A stretch of 11,788 bases of DNA. Origin: an uncultured Bacteroidales bacterium (GTDB taxonomy: Bacteria > Bacteroidota > Bacteroidia > Bacteroidales > UBA932). Every line of letters starts with the position of its first letter. Positions within the stretch are counted from its first letter, which is position 1. The notes below the pieces were generated by a model that did not search any database, was not told where the DNA came from, and saw only the letters and a list, made by a program, of their open reading frames with translations. Below, in pieces: positions 6,685 through 11,788 of the stretch. Location: positions 1 through 11,788 of the forward strand of contig CAJUEK010000062.1 of assembly GCA_910585445.1 (NCBI GenBank), given 5' to 3'. The position numbers were made by a program, and so were the translations under genes.

Positions 6685-7995
6685 ATGAAGACTTTGATAA
6701 AGAACATCGGGACTCTCGCCGGGATTCTTCCTGCGGGTGTCCTGAGGCTTGAAGGGGAGCAGATGAACGATGTCGCTTCCATCACCAATGCGTTTCTGTT
6801 GATTGAGGACGGGCTGATTTCCGCCTTCGGCCATATGGAGGACTGCCCGGGGGATAGTCCTGGGGATGGGCCGTGTGGATATCCGGGGGATTGTTCAAAG
6901 GGGCATCCGGATGGTTGTTCCAATGATACTACAGGGGACAATTCCAGATACGAAGTGATTGATGCGGAAGGGGGCATTGTCATGCCATGCTTCTGTGACT
7001 CCCACACCCATCTTGTCTATGCCGGCTGCCGTGACGGGGAATTCCGCGACAAGATTGCAGGCCTGAGCTACGAGGAAATCGCCGCGAGGGGAGGAGGCAT
7101 ACTCAATTCTGCCGATTTGCTGCACGAGACCTCAGAGGACGAGCTTTACCGCCAGTCAATGGAACGCATCAATGAGATTGCTGCCAAAGGCACTGGCGCG
7201 GTGGAGATAAAAAGCGGATACGGGCTCAGGACTGAGGATGAACTCAAGATGCTGCGGGTGATACGGCGCATAAAGGAGACTTCTCCTCTTACTGTCAAGG
7301 CAACGTTCCTCGGTGCCCATGCCGTGGGGAGGGAATATGTGGGCCGGCAGGATGAGTATGTGAGGCTTGTATGTGAAGAGATGATTCCTGCTGTCGCGGC
7401 CCAGGGGCTTGCGGACTATGTTGATGTGTTCTGTGACAAGGGATTTTTTACAGTGGAGCAGACCGCTGCAATCTTGGAGAAGGCGGCGGAGTTCGGTCTG
7501 AGGCCGAAAATCCATGCCAACGAACTTGAAATTTCCGGTGGAGTGCAGGTCGGCGTTGAGCATGACGCTCTTTCCGTCGATCATCTCGAGCAGACTGCGG
7601 ATGCAGAAATCGAGGCGCTGAAAGGCAGCCCGACCATGCCTACGATGCTTCCTGGCTGTTCATTTTTCCTTGGGATACCATACGGCCGTGCAAAGCAGTT
7701 CATTGCTGCGGGACTTCCTGTGGCGCTTGCCTCCGATTATAATCCCGGAACATCTCCGAGCGGGGACATGCGTTTCGTTATGGCTCTCGGATGCATCAGG
7801 ATGCGCCTTACTCCGGAGCAGTCCTTCAATGCCTGCACAATCAATTCCGCATATGCCATGGGGGTGAGCAACATCCTCGGCTCGATAACGGAAGGCAAAA
7901 AAGCGAATCTCATAATTACAAAACCGCTGCCTTCGCTTGCCTTTATACCGTACAGCCATCAGACTCCTTTCATAAGAAAAGTAATTATTCCGTGA
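6685..7995 (+). CDS. hutI: Imidazolonepropionase with Pro-Gly-Asp repeat insert
   Basis: This amidohydrolase-superfamily metalloenzyme hydrolyses 4-imidazolone-5-propionate to N-formimidoyl-L-glutamate, the substrate of FtcD. The metal site is intact: H107 and H109 in DSHTHLVYAG, H277 in IHANE and D351 in ASDYNPG, matching H80, H82, H249 and D324 of the Bacillus enzyme. Other family motifs are EIKSGYGL (174-181), FLGAHA (208-213) and VDHLE (298-302). The length of 436 exceeds the usual 405-420. The excess is a low-complexity stretch at about residues 53-87, rich in Pro, Gly, Asp and Cys, between the N-terminal beta-sandwich part and the barrel. It is built of 24-nt repeats (separate entry) and keeps the frame. 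It sits ahead of the metal motif and should form a surface loop, so activity is probably kept. This is the last hut gene; no clear intrinsic terminator lies between it and ferritin. Confidence 0.93.
   Translation: MKTLIKNIGTLAGILPAGVLRLEGEQMNDVASITNAFLLIEDGLISAFGHMEDCPGDSPGDGPCGYPGDCSKGHPDGCSNDTTGDNSRYEVIDAEGGIVMPCFCDSHTHLVYAGCRDGEFRDKIAGLSYEEIAARGGGILNSADLLHETSEDELYRQSMERINEIAAKGTGAVEIKSGYGLRTEDELKMLRVIRRIKETSPLTVKATFLGAHAVGREYVGRQDEYVRLVCEEMIPAVAAQGLADYVDVFCDKGFFTVEQTAAILEKAAEFGLRPKIHANELEISGGVQVGVEHDALSVDHLEQTADAEIEALKGSPTMPTMLPGCSFFLGIPYGRAKQFIAAGLPVALASDYNPGTSPSGDMRFVMALGCIRMRLTPEQSFNACTINSAYAMGVSNILGSITEGKKANLIITKPLPSLAFIPYSHQTPFIRKVIIP
6856..6927 (+). repeat. Three imperfect 24-nt tandem repeats inside hutI
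   Basis: The units 6856-6879, 6880-6903 and 6904-6927 encode SPGDGPCG, YPGDCSKG and HPDGCSND. Units 2 and 3 share 16 of 24 bases, including the blocks ATCCGG and TTGTTC at the same offset. Unit 1 shares the CCnGGGGAT core. A partial unit, DCPGD, precedes them at 6841-6855. Because the period is a multiple of three, copy-number change would keep the reading frame. Confidence 0.65.
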
Positions 7996-7999
7996 TTTT

Positions 8000-8031
8000 T
8001 TTGCATTTGTGCCGGAATGTAACTAATTTTG
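8000..8031 (+). promoter_or_regulatory. Ferritin promoter
   Basis: TTTG at 8000-8003, 20 bases, then TAATTTTG at 8024-8031 is a full match to the Bacteroidetes consensus. It begins just after the hutI stop (7993-7995) and leaves a leader of roughly 15-20 A/T-rich bases before the ATG at 8054. Ferritin therefore has its own transcription start. I see no obvious iron or oxidative-stress operator. Confidence 0.65.
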
Positions 8032-8053
8032 AACTTTTAAAAATAAAAACGTC

Positions 8054-8536
8054 ATGATTTCAGACAAACTTCAGAAAGCTCTCAACGACCAGATTGCTGC
8101 AGAGCTTTGGTCATCAAACCTTTATCTTCAAATGTCATTCTTCCTCAAGCATGAAGGCTGGGACGGTTCTGCCTGCTGGATGGCTCACCAGGCGGAGGAA
8201 GAGCGCGGACATGCACTCAAAATGGCGGACTATCTCTTGGGCAGGGGCGGTGCCGCAACTCTTCAGGTTACAGATGCCGTTCCTCAGGTCTGGGGCTCGG
8301 TTCTGGAAATATTCGAGCACACTTACGAGCATGAATGCAAGGTGTCCTCAATGGTAAACGCTATCGTGGCATTGGCTATTGAAGAAAAGGACTATGCGAC
8401 AGAGAATTTCTTCCGCGGATTTGTTGACGAGCAGGTTGAGGAAGAGGAGACTGCGTCTGCAATCGTTGACAGGCTGAGGAAAGCCGGAGAGGCAGGATTG
8501 CTTTTTGTTGATGCTGAACTCGGAAAACGCAAATAA
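8054..8536 (+). CDS. ftnA: Bacterial non-haem ferritin
   Basis: Ferritin subunits form a 24-mer cytosolic shell that oxidises Fe(II) and stores iron as a mineral core. The 160-residue four-helix protein keeps the ferroxidase residues at the same positions as E. coli FtnA: E17, Y24, E50 and H53 (in EEERGHA), E94, and the third-site acids E126, Q127, E129 and E130. The start is the first ATG after a consensus promoter and fits the short family N-terminus (MISDKLQKALNDQIAAE). It has its own promoter and is followed by a strong terminator, so it is probably a single-gene unit. It has no evident link with histidine breakdown beyond proximity. A haem-binding bacterioferritin is less likely: I see no haem-ligand methionine in the usual context. 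Confidence 0.93.
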   Translation: MISDKLQKALNDQIAAELWSSNLYLQMSFFLKHEGWDGSACWMAHQAEEERGHALKMADYLLGRGGAATLQVTDAVPQVWGSVLEIFEHTYEHECKVSSMVNAIVALAIEEKDYATENFFRGFVDEQVEEEETASAIVDRLRKAGEAGLLFVDAELGKRK

Positions 8537-8561
8537 TTATTGAATTGTCGTGATTATGGGA

Positions 8562-8594
8562 GGATACGGCCTGATTTGGCTGTATCCTTTTTTT
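8562..8594 (+). terminator. Intrinsic terminator after ferritin
   Basis: GGATACGGCC (8562-8571) and GGCTGTATCC (8578-8587) form a 10-base stem with one G-U pair and a 6-base loop. Seven T residues follow at 8588-8594. It starts 25 bases after the ferritin stop. Confidence 0.9.
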
Positions 8595-8675
8595 GTTTGT
8601 CAGGGGGTCTCGGCAAGAAAAATGCATACAGGCGGAACATCATGATTTTCCGGTCATTGGAATGTGATTTTTTCT

Positions 8676-8683
8676 TATCTTCG
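8676..8683 (+). promoter_or_regulatory. Possible mscL -7 element (TATCTTCG)
   Basis: TATCTTCG differs by one base from TAnnTTTG and is followed by CGGC. A TTG at 8657-8659 is the nearest -33 candidate, but the 16-base spacing is short. Transcription would start about 95 bases before the mscL ATG. The strong terminator upstream means mscL needs a promoter somewhere in 8595-8784. Confidence 0.35.
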
Positions 8684-8784
8684 CGGCATGATGACCAGGC
8701 TTGCGGCTCCGGCCGTGACGGTAAGCATATGTCCGTACCGGAAATCAGTGATTAATTACGATATAAATCTAAAACCAATTTATT

Positions 8785-9222
8785 ATGACAAAGAAAAGTT
8801 CATTCCTTGAAGACTTCAAGGCATTTGCGATGAAGGGCAATGTCCTTGACATGGCAGTCGGTGTGGTAATCGGCGGCGCATTCGGAAAAATCGTTACCTC
8901 ACTGGTAAACGACGTCATCATGCCGCTTGTCGGAACACTGACCGGAGGCCTCGACTTCACCTCCCTCAGATGGATTATCAAGCCGGCTGTGCTCAACCCT
9001 GACGGCACAGTCAAAACTGCTGAGGCTGCCCTCAGATACGGAAACTTCATCCAGAACACAGTTGATTTCATCATCATCGCATTCTCGATTTTCTGCGTTA
9101 TCCGTCTTATCGGTTCATTCAAACGCAAAGAAGAGGCAAAGCCGGCACCTGCACCTGAGGTTCCTGCAAAGCCTGAGGATATCAAGCTTCTTGAGGAAAT
9201 CCGCGACCTGCTGAAAAAATAA
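8785..9222 (+). CDS. mscL: Large-conductance mechanosensitive channel
   Basis: MscL is an inner-membrane pentamer that opens under high membrane tension and releases solutes during osmotic downshock. The 145-residue product is of normal family length. The signature KGNVLDMAVGVVIGGAFGKI (17-36) spans the N-terminal amphipathic helix and the pore-lining first membrane segment, which runs to about residue 48. The periplasmic loop is about 50-85, the second membrane segment about 88-112, and the cytoplasmic tail ends in a charged helix (EDIKLLEEIRDLLKK) that would form the C-terminal bundle. A Pro/Ala/Glu linker (119-130) joins the two. The ATG at 8785 follows an AT-rich leader. The gene sits between two terminators and is probably transcribed alone. 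Confidence 0.96.
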   Translation: MTKKSSFLEDFKAFAMKGNVLDMAVGVVIGGAFGKIVTSLVNDVIMPLVGTLTGGLDFTSLRWIIKPAVLNPDGTVKTAEAALRYGNFIQNTVDFIIIAFSIFCVIRLIGSFKRKEEAKPAPAPEVPAKPEDIKLLEEIRDLLKK

Positions 9223-9238
9223 CAGGCGGCCGCCCAAT

Positions 9239-9284
9239 AAAAAAAGTCCTGATGCATAGTTTCTTGCGCATCAGGACTTTTTTT
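9239..9284. terminator. Bidirectional terminator between mscL and the CYTH gene
   Basis: Seven A residues, then GTCCTGATGC (to 9255), a 12-base loop, GCATCAGGAC (from 9268) and seven T residues form a symmetrical stem of 17 pairs. It ends mscL on the plus strand and, read in reverse, the convergent CYTH gene. The CYTH stop codon (9283-9285) overlaps the outer edge of the T-run. Confidence 0.92.
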
Positions 9285-9756
9285 ATTTGTCCCACTTTGA
9301 AAATGGGCATTTCATCAGCGACGAATTATAGTAGCGCGCATCTGCAGTCACTTCTTTTCCGAGCCATGAGGGCTTCTCGAAATCCTCTTCTTCGCAGGAA
9401 AGCTCTATCTCCGCTACCGTCAGCCCTGAGTTTTCCCCGAAGAACTCGTCCACTTCATAGACATGTTTTCCCGCCTTAATAATATGCCTTTGCTTGTCAA
9501 TCACTCCAGGCTCGCAAAGAAGGAGCAGCTCTTGGGCATCGGTGATTCCTATTTCCTTTTCCCATTCATAACGGCTCATCCCTCCTTCGCCGGTCATTCC
9601 CTTTACCGTGATGTAGCCCTTGTCGCCCTTGGTCCTTATCCTGACTGTGCGCTCCGGTGAGGAGTTCAGATATCCCTGCACTATATGAACGCTCTCTTTC
9701 ACCCATGGCCGGAAATCTCCGTCAACAAGGAATTTTCTTTCTATCTCTTTTGCCAT
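9283..9756 (-). CDS. CYTH-domain protein, likely inorganic triphosphatase
   Basis: CYTH proteins form a beta-tunnel that binds triphosphate compounds with a metal ion; members include tripolyphosphatases, thiamine triphosphatases and class IV adenylate cyclases. The 157-residue product begins with the diagnostic ExExK motif (E4, E6, K8 in EIERKF). It keeps the expected charged residues along the tunnel: R39 and R41 (VRIR), K52, E64/E66 (YEWEKE), K88 and R90, D103 (YEVDEF), and E116/E118 (AEIELS). The size matches the short single-domain bacterial tripolyphosphatases, such as the Clostridium thermocellum enzyme, so I favour an inorganic triphosphatase; substrate cannot be set from sequence alone. 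The ATG lies 5 bases after the stop of the upstream lipoprotein gene, so the two are probably co-transcribed. No signal peptide is seen, so it is cytosolic. Confidence 0.85.
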   Translation of the reverse strand: MAKEIERKFLVDGDFRPWVKESVHIVQGYLNSSPERTVRIRTKGDKGYITVKGMTGEGGMSRYEWEKEIGITDAQELLLLCEPGVIDKQRHIIKAGKHVYEVDEFFGENSGLTVAEIELSCEEEDFEKPSWLGKEVTADARYYNSSLMKCPFSKWDK

Positions 9757-9761
9757 TGCAT

Positions 9762-10175
9762 CTATTCGCTGACAAGAGGGTTCATTTCGATTATGATTTC
9801 CTGCGGACTGTAGTTTTCAATCGTCTCCTGCTTCTGCTGGTAGCTTCCGTTCAGCTTGCCGTCCACATCCTTGCACTCCACAATTACCGCATTTCCTCGC
9901 TTGTACGCAATGCTGCCGTAGAATCTGCCTTCGCTGTCCGTCTTGCCGTCGTAAATCTCGACCGTAGGAACAAGAACTCCTGAAGATGCAGATGTGGCAT
10001 CGGTAATTCTTACGCTTATGTCCGGTATCGGATTTCCGCTTTCTGCATCTAATACACGTCCGTAAATGTCTTCGTTATAAATGCTGTATGGTGTTCCATA
10101 GCAGGCGGTTACGATTGTCGTGCATCCGAGCATGGCAAAGATGCGCCCTAAATTTCTGAGCAATAAGTCTTTCAT
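9762..10175 (-). CDS. Small lipoprotein, rSAM-associated type
   Basis: From the ATG at 10175 the product has 137 residues: a positively charged start, a hydrophobic segment and a lipobox VTAC with C25 as the lipidated cysteine. YGTPY follows the cysteine directly, then GRVLDAESGNPIPDISVRI (39-57) and GKTDSEGRFYG (77-87), the pattern of carboxypeptidase-regulatory-like beta-sandwich domains. From memory, Bacteroidetes lipoproteins with YGTP/YGVP after the cysteine and this domain are annotated as radical SAM-associated putative lipoproteins. No radical SAM gene lies in the window. An upstream ATG at 10235 would add 20 residues before the signal peptide and is less likely. The product is probably anchored to the inner or outer membrane facing the periplasm. 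Its function is unknown. Confidence 0.75.
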   Translation of the reverse strand: MKDLLLRNLGRIFAMLGCTTIVTACYGTPYSIYNEDIYGRVLDAESGNPIPDISVRITDATSASSGVLVPTVEIYDGKTDSEGRFYGSIAYKRGNAVIVECKDVDGKLNGSYQQKQETIENYSPQEIIIEMNPLVSE

Positions 10176-10224
10176 GAGCATTAAAATTTGTTCTGATGCC
10201 GCTCCTGTGGCGGTACGGCACATG

Positions 10225-10232
10225 CAAAGATG
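10225..10232 (-). promoter_or_regulatory. Possible lipoprotein-CYTH operon -7 element (CATCTTTG)
   Basis: The reverse complement reads CATCTTTGCATG, one base off TAnnTTTG, and lies about 50 bases before the lipoprotein start. No clear -33 element is seen. A short inverted repeat (TGCCG 10197-10201 with CGGCA 10216-10220) falls in the predicted leader. Weak evidence; read-through from the DUF454 gene is the alternative. Confidence 0.25.
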
Positions 10233-10267
10233 CAAAATATGCCCGGATTGTGACAGGTTTCCGGAAT

Positions 10268-10627
10268 TTATCGCAGAGTCTTATGGCTCAATATGTGGAT
10301 TGTCACCCCTGATGCTATTGTAAGGAACATTATCCTTAGCCAGATGTTGTCCGTGACAAAGAAGGTACAATACAGGAGGGTGGCCCACAGAAGGGTGATT
10401 GACACAATTTTTACCTTAAGCGGAATGGCCTTGTTCTCCCTGTAATTCCTTATGTATGTCCCGAAAACCGGATGTGCGAGCAGCCAGTCATATAGCTTGG
10501 GGGAGCTGCGGCAGAAAAGTGCGGCAGCAAGCAGAAGCAGGGGGGTAGTAGGCACCAGCGGAAGGAAAATCCCGGCAATCCCTATGGACAGTGAAAGCAC
10601 GCCTGCGGCGGCAAGTATATATCTCAT
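10268..10627 (-). CDS. YbaN/DUF454 family inner-membrane protein
   Basis: From the ATG at 10627 the product has 119 residues, close to E. coli YbaN (125). The family hallmark is present: a first membrane segment leading into GIAGIFLPLVPTTPLLLLAA (16-35), then CRSSPKLYDWLLAHPVFGTYIRNYR with a conserved short HP-F-G loop (39-63). A second hydrophobic pair runs over about 73-113. The biochemical role of the family is not known to me. An upstream ATG at 10714 would add 29 basic, non-conserved residues, so the shorter form is chosen. It is divergent from the transporter gene at 10759, and 92 bases separate its stop from the lipoprotein start. Confidence 0.85.
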   Translation of the reverse strand: MRYILAAAGVLSLSIGIAGIFLPLVPTTPLLLLAAALFCRSSPKLYDWLLAHPVFGTYIRNYRENKAIPLKVKIVSITLLWATLLYCTFFVTDNIWLRIMFLTIASGVTIHILSHKTLR

Positions 10628-10758
10628 TCGTCGTCGTTTGTTTTTTTGTGGCCCACGCCACTGCAAAAATCGGACTTTACCGGCTGCACATGTCAATGCT
10701 GTCATGTATTGCATCCTTTTTGAAGTGCATCGGGCGGCTTCTTAAAAATGCCGTCATA

Positions 10759-11382
10759 ATGGAACACAATCATAATCATCAGACAAGGATATCGGGAGTG
10801 CACGGGCGAACGCTCATGCTTTGCATCATTATAAATGTCGCATTCGTGGCGGCAGAGGCGGTTGTCGGGATTTGCAGCAATTCCACAGGGCTTCTTTCGG
10901 ATGCGGGACACAATCTCAGTGACGTGCTTGGCATAATGCTGGCCCTTGTTGCCCTCAGGTTGGAAAAATCGGGGAGCAGGGACAGCGAGAAAGTGTCCCG
11001 TTATGTTACGCTTGCCAATGCCGCTCTGCTTTTGGTGGCCGTCGTGCTTATCGTCAGGGAAAGCGTCTCGAAAATCATTGCACCTGAAGAGGTTGACAGC
11101 GCGGCTATTATGATAACTGCCGGTGTGGCAATTTTTGTCAACGGATTCACCACATGGCTTCTGATGAGGAATAATGACGGGAACATCAATATGAAGGCCG
11201 CATATCTGCACGCGGCGACTGACACTCTGGTTTCTGTGGGAGTCGTCATTTCCGGTCTTGTCATCTCGCTTACCGGCTGGAGCATCGTTGATCCGGTAAT
11301 CAGTCTTGTTATAACTGCCGTGATTGCAGTCCCGGCAGTGAGGCTGTTCGCTGATACTGTGCGTCTTATCAAAAAAGGCTGA
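10759..11382 (+). CDS. Cation diffusion facilitator transporter lacking C-terminal domain
   Basis: CDF proteins export divalent metals such as zinc in exchange for protons at the inner membrane. This one has 207 residues with six membrane segments. The zinc-site pattern is intact: D48, H51 and D55 in LLSDAGHNLSD (second segment) and H151 and D155 in LHAATDTLVSVG (fifth segment). The N-terminus is His-rich (MEHNHNHQ). Typical members are about 300 residues and end in a cytoplasmic ferredoxin-like domain. Here the protein stops soon after the sixth segment with a basic tail, and no CTD-like coding follows in the 255 bases downstream. The ATG at 10759 is chosen because the His-rich start is family-like; the open frame extends upstream to 10591 but overlaps the divergent gene. 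The substrate is probably zinc or a similar metal, by family only. Confidence 0.88.
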   Translation: MEHNHNHQTRISGVHGRTLMLCIIINVAFVAAEAVVGICSNSTGLLSDAGHNLSDVLGIMLALVALRLEKSGSRDSEKVSRYVTLANAALLLVAVVLIVRESVSKIIAPEEVDSAAIMITAGVAIFVNGFTTWLLMRNNDGNINMKAAYLHAATDTLVSVGVVISGLVISLTGWSIVDPVISLVITAVIAVPAVRLFADTVRLIKKG

Positions 11383-11461
11383 AATGCCTGCCGGGTTTCT
11401 TTACTGAAAAAATATTTTAATTTTCCGTCGGTTTAAATTATTGAATTTCAATGAGTTTTAC

Positions 11462-11472
11462 GGGGGGGGGGG
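11462..11472 (+). repeat. Poly-G tract (11 G)
   Basis: Eleven consecutive G residues lie in an otherwise AT-rich 255-base intergenic stretch, about 23 bases upstream of the -33 element of the next gene. Tracts of this length are prone to slipped-strand change. The length should be treated with care, as such tracts are also prone to sequencing error. Confidence 0.8.
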
Positions 11473-11494
11473 CAGTAAAAGCCTTAAAAATGGG

Positions 11495-11526
11495 CTTGAT
11501 TGTTTGAAAAATTATGTTTAGTTTTG
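11495..11526 (+). promoter_or_regulatory. Promoter of the DUF3575-like gene
   Basis: CTTG at 11495-11498, a 20-base spacer and TAGTTTTG at 11519-11526 match the Bacteroidetes consensus with one base different in the -33 element. The implied leader is about 105 bases before the ATG at 11638, longer than for the other promoters here. Confidence 0.55.
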
Positions 11527-11637
11527 CTTACACAACGTCTGAAAGAGGTTCAAATGCTTGATTCTTTTCAGATTATGAGAGACTTTCCTATGATTTATCG
11601 TCAGGATTGAATTGTGTGTAACTCTAAAATAAGTAAA

Positions 11638-11788
11638 ATGAAGTTCGGTAAAGTGGTCACATTGCTTGCTGCAATGTCTTTATGCGTATCTGCATTCGGA
11701 CAGAATGCGGCAATAAAGACCAACATTCTTTACGATGCGGCCGCTACTGTAAACCTTGGCGTGGAAATCGGCCTTGCTCCGCGTTGGA
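11638..11788 (+). CDS. DUF3575-like secreted protein (5' part)
   Basis: The first 50 residues are visible before the window ends. They start with a signal peptide: MKFGKVV, a hydrophobic core, and a likely cleavage after AFG before QNAA. The mature start, AAIKTNILYDAAATVNLGVE (24-43), followed by IGLAPRW, matches the beginning of the Bacteroidetes DUF3575 family as I remember it, which are predicted small outer-membrane beta-barrel proteins. In many Bacteroidales such genes precede fimbrillin-type surface-fibre genes; whether that holds here lies outside the window. The ATG is preceded by an A-rich stretch and a promoter about 110 bases upstream. Confidence 0.75.
   Translation, partial: MKFGKVVTLLAAMSLCVSAFGQNAAIKTNILYDAAATVNLGVEIGLAPRW

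Noticed and set aside
8688..8810. Possible 40-codon leader peptide overlapping the mscL start
   Set aside because: It begins near the weak predicted start site but has no recognisable feature such as a codon run, and it overlaps mscL out of frame.
10628..10714. N-terminal extension of the DUF454 protein
   Set aside because: The extra 29 residues are basic and not conserved in the family; the shorter start gives the normal length.
10591..10758. Upstream extension of the CDF transporter
   Set aside because: It overlaps the start of the divergent DUF454 gene and adds non-family sequence before the His-rich start.
1..11788. CRISPR array, tRNA, rRNA or complete insertion sequence
   Set aside because: No regularly spaced repeats, no tRNA-like 3' ends with matching arms, no rRNA signature and no transposase motif were found on reading both strands.

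Overview
The window looks like a chromosome segment from a Bacteroidales bacterium of roughly balanced GC content. Three things point there. Upstream regions are A-rich and lack clear Shine-Dalgarno sequences. Several promoters fit the Bacteroidetes pattern TTTG-N19-21-TAnnTTTG. The gene families (long-form urocanate hydratase, a YGTP-type lipoprotein, a DUF3575-like protein) are also typical. The genus cannot be fixed from this sequence; Muribaculaceae- or Alistipes-like genomes are possible.

Region 1 (1-1150) is an accessory-looking, AT-richer edge. It holds a truncated minus-strand PD-(D/E)XK-nuclease-like gene that stops just where the catalytic lysine is expected. About 750 bases without a convincing gene follow, with only weak promoter-like sites.

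Region 2 (1089-7995) is a plus-strand histidine-utilisation operon: ftcD (fused formimidoyltransferase-cyclodeaminase), hutU, hutH, hutI. HutH deaminates histidine to urocanate. HutU hydrates urocanate to imidazolonepropionate, HutI opens the ring to N-formimidoyl-glutamate, and FtcD passes the formimino group to tetrahydrofolate, releases ammonia and leaves glutamate and 5,10-methenyl-THF. Gene order is nearly the reverse of pathway order. No regulator, transporter or hutG is present. A promoter with an overlapping dyad precedes ftcD. The ftcD-hutU gap carries mutually exclusive RNA pairings, and a strong hairpin separates hutU from hutH. HutI contains an unusual in-frame insert made of three 24-nt tandem repeats.

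Region 3 (8000-9284) holds two plus-strand genes. One is a non-haem ferritin with a consensus promoter and a strong terminator. The other is the mechanosensitive channel mscL, which ends at a symmetrical bidirectional terminator.

Region 4 (9283-10627, minus strand) holds a YbaN/DUF454 membrane protein, then a small lipoprotein and a CYTH triphosphatase only 5 bases apart.

Region 5 (10759 to the end, plus strand) holds a short cation-diffusion-facilitator transporter lacking the usual C-terminal domain. It is followed by an 11-G tract and a promoter in front of a DUF3575-like secreted protein cut by the window end.

No tRNA, rRNA, CRISPR array, complete transposon or phage gene was seen. The strongest unusual signals are the hutI minisatellite, the poly-G tract upstream of the DUF3575-like gene, and the alternative structures in the hutU leader. 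None amounts to a clearly new multi-gene system.
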